Shown: in pieces, positions 34,228 to 45,251 of the stretch | Layout of the letters: each line of letters opens with the position of its first letter | How positions within the stretch are numbered: the first letter of the stretch is position 1 | Position numbers and translations under genes: made by a program | Source: Lojkania enalia | Taxonomy: Eukaryota; Ascomycota; Dothideomycetes; Pleosporales | Reading direction: 5' to 3' | DNA length: 64,000 nt | NCBI GenBank assembly: GCA_010094045.1 | Contig: ML986667.1 | Span: 4,982-68,981 of the forward strand | The notes under the pieces: generated by a model | What the model saw: the letters and a program-made list of their open reading frames with translations, nothing else | What the model was told of the DNA's origin: nothing | Databases searched by the model: none

Positions 34228-36606
34228 ATGGCCGATTACTCGGCTTACCAAAGGGGAGCCGGCCAAATCTTCTATCCTCAACACACACAGCCATCTCTCC
34301 ACTCTCGCAATCTCCCCAACCGTGTGCGATCGCCGACTACGAATAGCACCCGCCTACCCTTCAATCCGGACACGCCCTCTCCCACACGATCCCCGGGGCC
34401 GCAGTCCCCACAGCAGTTCGGAATGTTCAGCCAAGGTCATTCTCACCAAAGCCATAGTGCGATGATGAATGGCGGCGGTGCGGGCCACCAGCGCTACGGG
34501 ATGCAGATGAACCTGGGGAAGCCGTTTCAGCACAATCAGACTCACCAGCACCATGCGCACGCTCACCAGCAGCACCAAGAACACGCGGCAGGCACTCATG
34601 GCGGCCAGTACAACCACCAGCACAATATCTCGAGCGGCGGCTTGTCGAACGCACAGCCTCCCTTTGCACCCGGTCATCTCCAAAACGGCACGCCTAGTAG
34701 CGTTCACAGTGCGGTTAGCAAACCACCGAACGAACACTGGGCGGAGCAATTACAACTAGCGCAAAAAGCCCGCGAGATGACGCAATCCCATTCCCATGCT
34801 AGAAATCACCCTAGTGTTAACAAGAGCGTGGTGGCAGGCACAACTAATGGTGTACAGAAAGAAGCAGATAAGGAAGAACGGAACCGTCACGCCGTGCCAC
34901 ATGCAAATGAAGATCATATTTGGACAATTCTGGATTTCGGCGGCCAAAATCTCAAAGTGATTACCGCGTCATTGTTCCAATACGATTTCTTGACCCGGCT
35001 TTACCTCAATTGCAACAAGCTTACCTTTCTTCCTCCTGCTATTGGTCGCTTAAGACAGCTAACACATCTCGATGTCTCTCTCAACGAGCTTCAATTCCTC
35101 CCTCCCGAAATTGGGATGCTAGTCAATCTAAAACAGCTCCTTCTGTTCGACAACCAGCTTAGAGATCTTCCATTTGAGCTAGGGTCTCTGTATCAACTAG
35201 ACATGCTTGGAATCGATGGAAATCCCATACCAGAGGACATGAGGTCAATTGTAATTGAGCAAGGAACTACGGAGCTCATCAAGTACTTCCGAGAGAATGC
35301 TCGAGGTATATAATTACACCAAAACCTTTACGAGATTGGGGTACTAACTCTTTACGAGGTCCTGAACCACCACCTGAGCGGGATTGGATTGTCCTAGACG
35401 AGTTGTCCGACTCTAATCAAGAAACGGTAACTGCTCTGAGCTACAATATTCTATGTGATAAGTACTGTACTCAGTCGCTGTATGGGTACACCCCAAGTGC
35501 AGCATTACTCTGGGAAAACCGGAGGGAGACCATCCTTGCAGAACTCCGAGAGCGCAATGCCGATATTGTATGCCTACAAGAGATCGATCAAGAGAGCTTC
35601 AACGACTTTTTCCGAGGAGCCTTGGCGCACGATGACTACAAAGGTGTGTTCTGGCCGAAGTCAAGAGCGAGGACAATGGCCGAAAAAGAGGCGAAGCTGG
35701 TTGACGGGTGTGCGATCTTCTACAAAAACACCAAGTAAGTCTAGCACTGTCTCAGTCAAAGCAGTTGTTCATAGCCATAGGTACATCTTGTTAGACAAAC
35801 AACTCATCGACTTCGCAAATACTGCTATCAATAGGCCAGATATGAAAGGCGAACACGATATCTTCAACCGAGTTATGCCCAGAGATGACATTGCAGTTGT
35901 AGCATTCCTAGAAAACCGCGCCACGGGCTCGAGGTTAATTGTTGGAAATGTGCACGTGTTCTGGAACCCTGCTTTCACTGACGTCAAGCTAGTCCAAGTG
36001 GCCATCTTGATGGAACAAATCACGAAGTTCGCCAACAAGTGGGCCAAGTTTCCTCCTTGCACTGATAAGGCATTGTATCGGTTTACGAATGGAGATGAGG
36101 AAGAAGGGAAGGAAACACCAGATACCACGCAAGAGCCGGGTCCGTCCATGGAATACTCAGATGGCGCTCAAATCCCATTCCTTCTATGTGGCGATTTCAA
36201 TTCACTCCCACATTCCAGCATATACGACCTGATAGTACAGGGAAATCTACCCAACTCACACTCCGACCTTGGAAGCAGGAAGTACGGCAACTTTACCAGG
36301 GACGGTATCTCCCACCCTTTCAGCCTCAAATCAAGCTATGCTGCAATCGGAGAAATGGCGTTCACAAACTACGTGCCTGCGTTCTGCGGCGTCCTCGACT
36401 ACATCTGGTACTCGACAAACACACTCCAAGTTGTTGGACTGCTCGGCGATGTGGACAAAGACTATCTCCAGCGCGTACCGGGGTTCCCGAACTACCACTT
36501 CCCTAGCGATCACTTGGCACTGTACGCACAGTATATGGTAAAGGGTCGGAAGGAAAAGAAGGTGGTGGAACCCGACTTTGGACAGGGCCGCGATCGCCGG
36601 TCGTAG
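34228..36606 (+). CDS. CCR4: CCR4 poly(A) deadenylase, catalytic subunit of CCR4-NOT
   Basis: Mg-dependent 3'-5' exonuclease that shortens mRNA poly(A) tails. Three exons, 34228-35305, 35359-35734 and 35781-36606, give 759 residues. The N-terminus is Gln/His-rich (residues about 60-190). Leucine-rich repeats occupy about 235-350 (LTHLDVSLNELQFLPPEIG, LVNLKQLLLFDNQLRDLP) and serve CAF1/POP2 binding in yeast. The endonuclease/exonuclease/phosphatase domain follows: ALSYNILCDKY, CLQEID with the metal-binding Glu, VGNVHVFWNP, LLCGDFNSLP and SDHLALYAQY at the C-terminus, so all catalytic motifs are present. The 53- and 46-base introns have normal GT..AG ends. Confidence 0.95.
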
Positions 36607-37495
36607 GATCCTGAGGATTTCCCCGAATCTCATCGTTCCATTCTCTGTGGCCATGGTAATCTCTTGCTTGGAAATCCTGTCAATAGGCGCGCTTATGAGG
36701 GTCCTTTATCGTAGTCAGGCGTCAAGACTCGGTGTCCGGTTATGTTTTTCGAGTCCCATCTGGTTTGCTTCTACCACGGAATCTTGTCGATTGTCAAGTA
36801 GGGGAGGTTGGTCCGGTAGACGTTTGCGTTTGGGCGCGGACATGGACGGGAAAGATCACGTCGGTTAGAACACAGGAATCTCACAACATGTTTGCCAGTT
36901 GTGTGTGTAATAGCTACGACACAGCATCTTCGTCCAATGGAAACGGACCTCCTCTCTTTTCTATGTGAAGTCGCGTTGAATGCGTGGGTGCGGGCTGGAA
37001 AGAGCGGTGTTTTGGTGGAATCTTTGGTGGTCCTGTGATGTTTTTTTTTTGTCTCTCTGAGTATATCGCCTATTCGTTTTCGCACATGTATGATTTATAG
37101 GTAGTTTTTCAAGGACGGCCGGTGTCCCCATTCCGTGTGGGTTGACTAAGGCTTCGAGCTGCAGCTGCGAGCTTTGAGAGAAGTGAAATTAGGATGGGAC
37201 GCCTCCGACGTTTCAGGAATGTGAGACGATGGGGGCATTCGGGGCTTCTGTGGGGCTCAGACACCTGCCGTTCAGACAATGCTGGCTAGTCAGTCATTCG
37301 CTGCGTGATGCGTCCCATGGGTACTGTGTGTGTCTAGGAGCGCGCGCCTCGCCAAGGTCGCCCACCGCCGTCACTTAGCTCCACGTGCGTTCCGTCATAT
37401 TCTCAACCTCCTGTACTGAAATCCTTCATCGTTCATTCTCCGCACCCGCCCCTAGACCCCCCAGATTCTCACCCAGATTCCGGCATTCACCCATC
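36607..37495. other. Intergenic region between CCR4 and SEC14
   Basis: 3' flank of CCR4 and promoter of SEC14. A T10 tract is near 37039-37048 and a GCGCGCGC-like element near 37342. No gene seen. Confidence 0.5.
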
Positions 37496-38766
37496 ATGGC
37501 CGCCGCTCAAGCGCCTGCAGAGCCCAAACTGAGCCTCGATCCCAAGTATGACGACTATGATTACCCCACCATAGCGCCCGTTCCTCAAAGCGGACATCCT
37601 GGCCATACGACGCCCGAGCAGGATGCTCAGGTCTTCCAGCTCCGGAGCTTGTTGGAGCAAGCAGGATATACCAAAAACTTGGACACCTTGACCATGGTAG
37701 GCCATATGTGGTAACTTTGGGGCGGTGAAGGTTCAGCTTGCTAACGGATCTGCCTAGCTAAGATTTCTCCGCGCCAGAAAGTTCAACGTAGAAGCCTCGA
37801 AGCAGATGTAAGCTACAGCCGACTATCTAAACTCCACTTAAAGGGATTAATCTAATTAGCAATTGCACAGGTTCATGGACTGCGAAAAATGGCGGAATGA
37901 ATATGCAGGTGTGGGTGTCGAGGAGCTCGTCCGGACGTTCGAGTACAAGGAGCGACCGGAGATCTTCAAGTATTACCCACAATACTATCACAAGATAGAC
38001 AAAGTACGCCTTCACTCGCTCTCTCAGTGCTTTCTAGCCCACTCCAATCCCATTCTTAGATCGTTCTAAAGAAGCTTGCTAATGATAACAGGATGGCCGA
38101 CCCGTCTACATTGAACAGCTCGGTAACGTCGACTTAACTGCCATGGCGAAGATCACCTCCCAAGAACGCATGATCCAGAACCTTGTCTGCGAATACGAAA
38201 AGATGGCTGATCCTCGCCTACCCGCCTGCTCCCGCAAATCGGGCTACCTCCTCGAAACATCTTGCACGATCATGGATCTCAAGGGCGTTGGAATTGCTAA
38301 AGCTACTTCGGTTTACGGATACCTTCAGGCGGTATCAGCTATCTCGCAGAACTACTACCCTGAGCGATTGGGCAAGCTTTATATAATCAACGCACCGTGG
38401 GGATTTGCCGGTGTATTTAGCGTCGTTAAAAGGTTCCTAGACCCGGTGACGGTAAATAAAATACACATCTTGGGCAGCGGATACGAGAAGGAACTACTAG
38501 CACAAGTACCGGCGGAGAACCTACCAATTCAGTTCGGTGGCTCTTGCCAGTGCGAAGGTGGATGCGAGTTGAGCGATGCCGGGCCGTGGCAAGATCCGCA
38601 GTGGGTCAAGCCAGCCAAGTGGGAGAAGAAAGGGGCTGATGCTATTGATAACACGAAATTGCCCGGCCCTACAGATGGTGCCGCAGATGCGGATGGCACG
38701 AAGGTCGAGGAGCCAGCACCTATGGGCCAGCCCGCTTCTCAGCCCACTTCTCAGCCCGCTGCCTAA
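37496..38766 (+). CDS. SEC14: SEC14-type phosphatidylinositol/phosphatidylcholine transfer protein
   Basis: Cytosolic/Golgi lipid-transfer protein. Four exons: 37496-37696, 37758-37807, 37871-38003 and 38092-38766; 352 residues. Exon 2 encodes [16 protein letters not shown], the CRAL-TRIO N-terminal signature, and exon 3 continues with [12 protein letters not shown]. The lipid-binding domain contains [44 protein letters not shown] and [15 protein letters not shown], all typical of Sec14. The C-terminal 60 residues are Ala/Pro/Gln-rich, ending in repeated QPxSQP units. The branch-site-like CTAAT precedes the third acceptor. Confidence 0.95.
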
Positions 38767-39297
38767 ACCGCTCGCTGGTTGTGGATTAGAAGTGGTTGGC
38801 GTTTTTAATGTTGGGACCTAAGTGAAGTGGAATGTTCTCTGTTCATCATTCCTTTATTTCGCTTGTCCTCTTTGCCTAAGTCGTCGAAGTAACTTTCTTG
38901 ATAGATAAACATGGTTTCTTGGGATCGCACGGAAGGTGGAAGGGCTGGTAAATCCTCATGGTCTTGGAACACATGCCCTTCTTAGACAAACGGCGCTTGT
39001 CTTGTCGTCCGGTTTTATTCCTCTTTGTCTTGATCGCGTGTTCCATGGATGTGTGCTTTGTGAGGTTATGGGCGTGGCTTGAGGTGCTTTGTCTCCCTTC
39101 ACAGTGAACTTTAAAGTGTATCTCAACATCTCTTATTGATCCATTTACACATAAGACATTTCCCTGGTCTACATGCGCATTCTTCTATCTATTTGCTCAT
39201 TCCATCCAATTTCTCAATTCTCCGCATTACTCATCATTCGACACCCGTCCGCGTCCTCTCAAACTATTTCCACAATTAGGCGCCGACTACCAAGAAA
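38767..39297. other. Intergenic region
   Basis: 3' flank of SEC14 and promoter of the next gene on the same strand; the last 150 bases are CT-rich. No gene seen. Confidence 0.5.
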
Positions 39298-41070
39298 ATG
39301 ATAACCCTCTTCCCAACCATATCCATACAAATTCCCTTCATAATCCTCGGCTCCCGCTCCGTACCCGAGGAACTCTACACCCACACAACCCAGCACACCA
39401 AACCGCTCGAAGCCCTGCACACGCTCCTCCACCTCCAGCACCCGGACATCTGCATCGCACTCCACCTCCCCAATACCCAACCCTGCGCAGTTACCCCCGA
39501 CGCCGAACCCCAGCGCAAGCAGTGGATCCAACACGAAGAAGCAAGATGGCAGCAGACTGAAGCCAAACACCTCTGGATCCTGCGCTGCAGCGGCGAGGAG
39601 GGCGGCCGGTGGGTTGGACGGCGCGGAGAGGGCGATATGCAGTTCGTAGACCAAGAGAGGAAGTTGCTTGATAAGCACATATGGACGTATGAAGCCGTGC
39701 TGCAGCGCTTCGATGTACCAATTCCCGGACTTCCTTCCGTCCTGCAGGAACTACGCGGGATGCTGGATTCGCTGCGTCTAGTGTTCGATCGCCACGATAA
39801 CGACCTCTTGAGAGTCATGTGTGGGGCGCAGTGCGGAGTGCGTGTTGAGGTGTGTACGGGCAGGGAGTTTGGATGGGCGGAGGAGGGGATGCGGAAGTGG
39901 GTGCTTGCTGTTGTAGGGTGGGAGAGAGAGGTTGTTGGACTTAGTAGTTTGAATTCAGTGCTGGAATGTTGGCAGGGGAGCAGATTTTTGGAGTATTGGA
40001 GGGTGAGCGGAGTGAGGAGACAGGAGAGAATGTTGTTGACGAGTCTGGAGAGGAAGAAGGATTTGGGAAATATTTGGTGGGAGCCGCCGAGTGAAGATTT
40101 CGAGTGGGATTTTGCGGCACAGAGGTGGATAGTGAAGGATGATGAAGAGGAGCTTTGGAGGTGGGTGGATGGGGTGGTGAGACGGGGGGAGTTAGGGGGG
40201 GTAGTGAGGGATATGGAGAGGTTTGAGATTGGGGGAGGGAGGAGACTTGCTGTGTCGTTTCCGATATCGCGTTCTCCAACTACGATCTCTGATCGTCCGG
40301 CTACAGCAAAAGAAGCACCTGAAAATAGGAATATGAAGAATTGCGTCATATCCACGCATCCCATTCCCACAAGGATGTCGACCCCAGAACCGAAGCTAGA
40401 CTCTCCCGACCCCTTCACACCCATCCAATCCATTGTCTTTCAAAGCCACAGGGGCACCATTGATTCCGACGAGCTACTAGCCTACATCGACGTAATAGCA
40501 AGCCTCACCGAATACGTCACTTCAGTACCGTACGACCTCCTTCTCCACCAGCTTTCGAATTTCAGATCCATAACCTCCGCGCAGCATCACTCGCCTCAGC
40601 GATCTCTCCTACGCTTCCTCATCTTCTTGAAAACGTCCCAGGATACGCAGCGCTTTTACAGAGAAATGCTGCGCAACGATGGGCCGAGGAGTCCGGCTGC
40701 GGAGTATGACTCCAATATGAAGAGGGCGTGGGGCCCATTTAAGAAGATAATCGAGAGCGTGGAGAGGAAGAGGAGGTTGGAGAGGGAGTATGTGGGTGAG
40801 TTTATTGAGCGGTATGAGGATACTGGCGGGTTTATGGCGGTGTCGAAGACGAAGTTGATTGCGTTAGCGGGGGAGGAAGAGAAGAGGAGGAAAAGGAGGA
40901 ACGAAGAGAAAAAAGAAGAGGTTGGAGGACAGTTGGATAAGCTGGGAGATGTTAGAGTGGGGGAGAAGAGTGAGCAGCGGAATGTAGGAGCGGTGTATGA
41001 GGTCGGGGTGAGAAATTTGGTTTTGAGTCCTGGATATACCGAAAGAGGGACAGAGAGGTGTGGATATTGA
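39298..41070 (+). CDS. Hypothetical protein, possibly a divergent amidoligase-like fold
   Basis: One long uninterrupted frame of 590 codons. I do not recognise it with certainty. Residues about 80-230 have the order of elements seen in fungal putative amidoligases: an early WILRCSGE (W-x-V-x-x-D-like), a YEAVLQRFDVPIPGL segment, a helix, CGAQCGVRVEVCTG in place of the usual CGxHVHV, and a helix ending near a WEREVVG. The catalytic-type His residues of that motif are replaced, so activity would be doubtful. Residues 370-500 form a second region (TPEPKLDSPDPFTPI onward), followed by a Lys/Glu/Arg-rich coiled coil (about 490-560). Both strands are open because of strong purine bias in the 3' two-thirds (G-rich coding strand). 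An internal intron is possible. Confidence 0.6.
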   Translation: MITLFPTISIQIPFIILGSRSVPEELYTHTTQHTKPLEALHTLLHLQHPDICIALHLPNTQPCAVTPDAEPQRKQWIQHEEARWQQTEAKHLWILRCSGEEGGRWVGRRGEGDMQFVDQERKLLDKHIWTYEAVLQRFDVPIPGLPSVLQELRGMLDSLRLVFDRHDNDLLRVMCGAQCGVRVEVCTGREFGWAEEGMRKWVLAVVGWEREVVGLSSLNSVLECWQGSRFLEYWRVSGVRRQERMLLTSLERKKDLGNIWWEPPSEDFEWDFAAQRWIVKDDEEELWRWVDGVVRRGELGGVVRDMERFEIGGGRRLAVSFPISRSPTTISDRPATAKEAPENRNMKNCVISTHPIPTRMSTPEPKLDSPDPFTPIQSIVFQSHRGTIDSDELLAYIDVIASLTEYVTSVPYDLLLHQLSNFRSITSAQHHSPQRSLLRFLIFLKTSQDTQRFYREMLRNDGPRSPAAEYDSNMKRAWGPFKKIIESVERKRRLEREYVGEFIERYEDTGGFMAVSKTKLIALAGEEEKRRKRRNEEKKEEVGGQLDKLGDVRVGEKSEQRNVGAVYEVGVRNLVLSPGYTERGTERCGY

Positions 41071-41583
41071 ACAGGAAATACTTGTGTTAGGAAATGCGAA
41101 GGAATGAGTCTAAAAATTAGGTATTGGGCTAGTAGAGTGGGAAGAGTTTTAAGACTGTTCGTGGATGAAATGAAGGAGAGTTGTCAAATTAGTCCTTCTG
41201 ATTAGTATTCGGCGTGCTTTCGACCTTAATAGTTAATGACTTTATGCTAGGTTTAAACTTTCTGTAGCATAGCCAAACTCTGCTTGGGTAAGGGGTGACC
41301 ATACACCGTGTGCATAATGGGCGTCTACATCACCGTACATTTTAGATAATGTACACCGAGGCCATTGCCTGACGGTTAGCAAACACCATGTCAGACATTG
41401 CTCCGTGCACCATGCTCCACACGTTATTATCATTGCAAGCACCCTCTAGAATATGTATTAGTGAACAATTCCTTCTAAAGGGAGTTTCAAGGTTTACCTA
41501 TGACGTATCCCATTTCCTAATGCAGATTATCAAGGATATCCTTCATGGCTTCAATTAAATCCATCTTCTTATTGATCTTGCTT

Positions 41584-41911
41584 AACACGCGTCACTCTTT
41601 GAAAGACCTTGATATATGTAGGCAAGGATAGCAACACTGTAGGTCAGACTTCTTGCTGTGGTCTGCGCGGTTGCGAGCGTATAGCTAGTTTTGGTATATG
41701 TATTGGTCTTTGGCTCATTGTCAGGGAAGCTGCCGACGTTAACATAATTTCTTAGGTCATTGGAGATAGTGTCATAAATTGTGGTCACGAGGCCTAGGTC
41801 GAGTTAACGGATCAAATTCTGCTCTGAACGGATATACTTAGTGATGATTTTGGCTTTGAGACTTTCAATAAACTTTCGCGCCGTAACCTGCGCGAGTGAC
41901 ATCCCTGCCAT
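41584..41911 (-). pseudogene. Protein-like fragment with internal stop
   Basis: Reading down the minus strand from 41911, MAGMSLAQVTARKFIE continues through a SEQNLIR, one TAA, then LDLGLVTTIYDTISNDLRNY and a Thr/Ala-rich end at the TAA near 41584. Composition and continuity look coding, with a single stop that a C-to-T change in CAA could produce. Family not recognised; it may belong with the fragment at 42283-42529 as one broken gene. Confidence 0.3.
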
Positions 41912-42282
41912 TCCCAGAGAAGGCGGGTTACTTCAGATTGGGGAATGCCGTGTGTTGTTGTTCGGGAGAAAGAAATAAACGCATGCGACTGGCGTTTTTC
42001 GGTTAGCTGTACTTGTATCACTTGAATGCTCAGCACATTGAATTTTCACGACGTAGATTTCTACCTGTCGTATGGATCACGCTCCGTGATCCTTGTAAAC
42101 AAGAGTAGGTACGCTGTTTCTTCCTTGTAGCAAATATTGTCACTGCTTCCATCTGATTGCCGAACTTATTCCTCGGACTGCTTGACCTGCGGCGTGTTGA
42201 ACGTGTGTCCGATCTTTTTGCCATCTAGACGCACTACCATTAGCACTTGTTCTTATTCGAGAAGTAGATTCTGTTTGCTTAC

Positions 42283-42529
42283 CCATTGCAGTCGCTACCT
42301 CCTTTGTCAAATCATGATGAAGTAATGCCAAAGCGTGGCTTTCAAGGCGCGCATCCGCTCGCTGTGTACGTAGAACTGTGCCTTGAGGACGATGGTTCAA
42401 GTTATCATACGCGATGAGGTACGCTTTGAATGCACCCTGTGGGTCCTGACCAATAATGATATCGTATGCCCGATAAGCGCCGAAAAGAAATCTAGCATTT
42501 GCTATTCCCGATCTGTTAGAGAGGGCTAC
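42283..42529 (-). pseudogene. Exon-like fragment A of an unknown gene family
   Basis: An exon bounded by TTTCTAG before 42529 and GTAAGC after 42283 reads VALSNRSGIANARFLFGAYR, then AYDIIIGQDPQGAFKAYLIA and on to LTKEVATAMG. A possible first exon lies upstream at about 42637 (MQSQSTAMKTLHVPELG). Downstream sequence continues as MVVRLDGKKIGHTFNTPQV, a stop, then VRQSDGSSDNICYKEE, so the gene appears interrupted. It resembles fragment B. Not recognised; could be a functional gene with introns I failed to place. Confidence 0.35.
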
Positions 42530-43266
42530 CTAGAAAGAAGATGTAGGGGAGTTGATCAGCCTACTGATGATACGTTCCTTCCAGGAACCCAGCTCGGGAA
42601 CGTGGAGGGTCTTCATAGCGGTCGATTGCGACTGCATCGTACGGCTTTTAAGGTGGTAGAGCGGTGTTTATTCAATCCTCCGTAAAAATGTCGTGAAAGA
42701 TTGGCGAGTGAAAAGTAGTCTAGGCAACGTCAACACAATCGCTAGGCGTACGATCAAATTTTATCTTTTCACCTAACATCGAGCAAGATCATGTCATTAT
42801 AACCCTTACCTTTCACAGACGTGACAATCGAAAAAGCAGCTTTGCATGCTGGCGGCTGTCGGGGTTCCAAATATCTAGAACAGTGGGTTGAATATATTGT
42901 GATTTCCCTCCAATATAGGCAAGTCATGCAAAATAAGGTCAAGCAAGATCTGAATTTAAACATTTTTAATGAATAATATATCATATCCTGAAACGACACC
43001 AATTTTTCATACCTCTCACCAGGATTCATTGACGGCAATGGTATGCTCTCTCTAGAGATATCTCGAGAGAGTTTTGAAATAAAAAGGGCTTGGATTTCAT
43101 CTTAGTGCTTCCCATAACCACAGTGCAAATTCCCGATTCATGGATGGATGAGTTGACTGCTTGGCTAGTTGGGCTAATCGTCTAGCCGGTTTGACTCCTC
43201 TACCTCTTGCCCACATCGAAGTTTGTCCCCATAGCTCATCTCTCCTATCCATACCAAATCCGCATT

Positions 43267-43532
43267 TCACCCGCAGTTAAAATAACCAAGTATAGTACTC
43301 ATTGTATTAGCATCTTCCTCAAGCAGGTGAGCCTCCAAGTAGTTAAGCGCGGAATTAACTCCTTGGCTATGTTCCTCTTGAAAGATCATCGAGCATTGGG
43401 GTGTTCGGGAAGATTTCGCATAAGCAACCAGCGCTGCTCGAGAAACGCTTGTGCCCGTAAAGCGATTATCGGGTTTGAAGCCCAGTACGACATCATGGGT
43501 TTGGTGGGCACCATAGAGTAAGGTGGCATTTG
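43267..43532 (-). pseudogene. Exon-like fragment B, apparent paralogue of fragment A
   Basis: After an AACAG acceptor-like sequence at 43537-43533, the minus strand reads NATLLYGAHQTHDVVLGFKP and continues to LNYLEAHLLEEDANTMS, ending in a TGA at 43269-43267. NAT-LLYGAHQTHDVVLG aligns with NAR-FLFGAYRAYDIIIG of fragment A. Just beyond the stop, in the frame one base earlier, DLVWIGEMSYGDKLRCG is again protein-like, suggesting a frame break or intron. Function unknown. Confidence 0.35.
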
Positions 43533-44316
43533 CTGTTCACTGTGTTTAGAAGGGCCATCAGGGCATCGTAGCGATCCGATATAAGGAAAAGAGAATATTT
43601 ACTGATGGTTTTGCCTGTTTCATAACACTCTTTCGGCGGCTTTTGACAAGTCTATTTTTACTTGTGGTGGTGTTCGCTGTTGATGTGGAGTGGGGTGCAT
43701 CGAACAAGGTTTATGTCGTCTTGCTGTCTCTAACCTGAGACAATTGAAAAACGCGGGTTTGATTTAGAGCAAGAAAACGTGGATATAGGAGGCTCGCAAA
43801 GGTCTAGCAAGAAGAAAAAGAATATTCTTGACTTTGCTTGAAAGAGAATATGATAACTCTATCTGACTAAAATATGAGGGAAGTTTGAAAGAGCCTTATT
43901 TTGGTGGTTCTAACCATTTTCTGTATTCTCTAGACAACCTAAAACTATAAAGAGTCACCAAATATCTTGAGTTGTCGTAGTTTATACCTGGCGCTTGACA
44001 TTTCGAAGATTCCATTCTTCTTGCTGTTGGATGATGCACATTGCAACATATGGCTAGCTGTGGGTGAGACAGCACTCTCGGATAGACGAATCTGCTCTGT
44101 GGACGGTAAACTTGCTCGCTCTAACATTCTAAGAGCCAGTGAAGCTCTCAAAAAAGTGGGCCGTGATTTTCTCCTGGACTGGCTAAATCAAACCAAATTT
44201 ATTGAACGTCATTATAGCCTGTGATATTCGCATCCATCGCATTGCATCCGGAGGCCTTTTAGCAGGCATCGCAGGCGCTCTTCGTTAAGATCACGTTTGT
44301 TGGCTAGCGCAAGCTC

Positions 44317-44909
44317 TCACGATAATCCCTTCGGAGGGAACATAGATTCCCTTTTCGTCCCGTCTTTGGCAATACGGACAAACTTGATGGTACTCAAGCT
44401 CGACCACTGCCCGTTCCAATCGTTAAGTTTCTGAAGGTTGGATTTATCTTCAAGATCCGGTAGCCAAAAGCCAGACGTGTATTCGCCTTGTTCCTGGACC
44501 TGATTCTGCTTCAACGACGTCAGGCGCGTACTTGGGGGTCGTCCGGGACGGCGCTCTGCGCTCAAAGCCGCCAATTCCTCACTGTCGCGGTTGAGGTAGC
44601 CTTCGATAAACGTTTGGATGTCGGCGATGTTGAAGGCGGAGTCGTGTTCCAGAGAATGTGATTGAAAAAATTTGACCCTCAGCACTACGAGATATTAGCA
44701 GTGATGGAAAATGACCAGAATCAATGCCCAACCCTACCGTACGGCCTATTCTGCTTCTCGCGCACCGCAGTTAACCGGTTCAGCTTGTTGTCTCTCTGGC
44801 TGGCACTTTGGAGCCGTTGCGTATCTCTGCTATTTTCGTGAAGAGTGGGATTCTTTCCCTTCTTTCTCGCGATGTGTTTCTGGATCTTTCCTAGGCGATT
44901 ACTCGGCAT
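44317..44909 (-). CDS. TMA16: TMA16, translation-machinery-associated protein
   Basis: Ribosome-biogenesis factor bound to pre-60S particles. Two exons, 44909-44738 and 44684-44317, give 179 residues, nearly the length of yeast Tma16 (178). The N-terminus reads MPSNRLGKIQKHIARKKGK and LHENSRDTQRL; across the 53-base intron NRPY joins VLRVKFFQ. Later family hallmarks are RRPGRPPSTR, EYTSGFWLPDL, DWNGQWSSLSTIKFVRI and FPPKGLS at the end. An upstream extension of the open frame is not needed, as MPSNRL matches the family start. Head-to-head with EXO1, 342 bases away. Confidence 0.93.
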
Positions 44910-45251
44910 TTTGAATCTACGATATGCGATGTCGAGCTGTGGTGGAGTTGGTCTGGAAAATTTTGGTGGGGCAATAGGCCTGCTGGTAGTCGGTGGAAAC
45001 TGTACCGAATAGGGGACTAGCGTCTTCGGCCAGCGCGTCGTGCCTTGCATCCCACGCGTCGCATAGTTGAAGGTTTGGCAGCTATCGGGGGCATTGTTCA
45101 CTCACCACCGCTGTAGTTACAACCCTACTGTTTTTATCGCCTTTAGGGCTCCTGTTCTACCAATTCCTTGATTATTGTTCGCTATGGAACAATAGCAGCC
45201 TTGTAAACACCATTGTTTTGGCTCGCTCGCGCTCAGCGGCAACGGTGCAAA
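44910..45251. promoter_or_regulatory. Bidirectional promoter of TMA16 and EXO1
   Basis: A 342-base region between divergent starts. It must contain both promoters and 5' leaders. No obvious TATA box was identified. Confidence 0.6.

Larger units (their letters stand above)
41071..44316. other. Gene-poor, AT-richer tract with decayed coding fragments
   Basis: GC drops compared with the flanking genes. No intact gene is supported, but on the minus strand several stretches read like protein for 60-90 residues and are then broken; two are listed separately. Near 43967-44224 (+) an 85-codon frame with an Arg/Lys-rich end is also protein-like but unsupported. TMA16 (-) ends at 44317. Confidence 0.55.

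Noticed and set aside
39375..40433. 352-codon open frame on the minus strand
   Set aside because: It is antisense to the longer 590-codon plus-strand frame and is Ser/Pro/Thr-rich as expected from purine skew; no domain.
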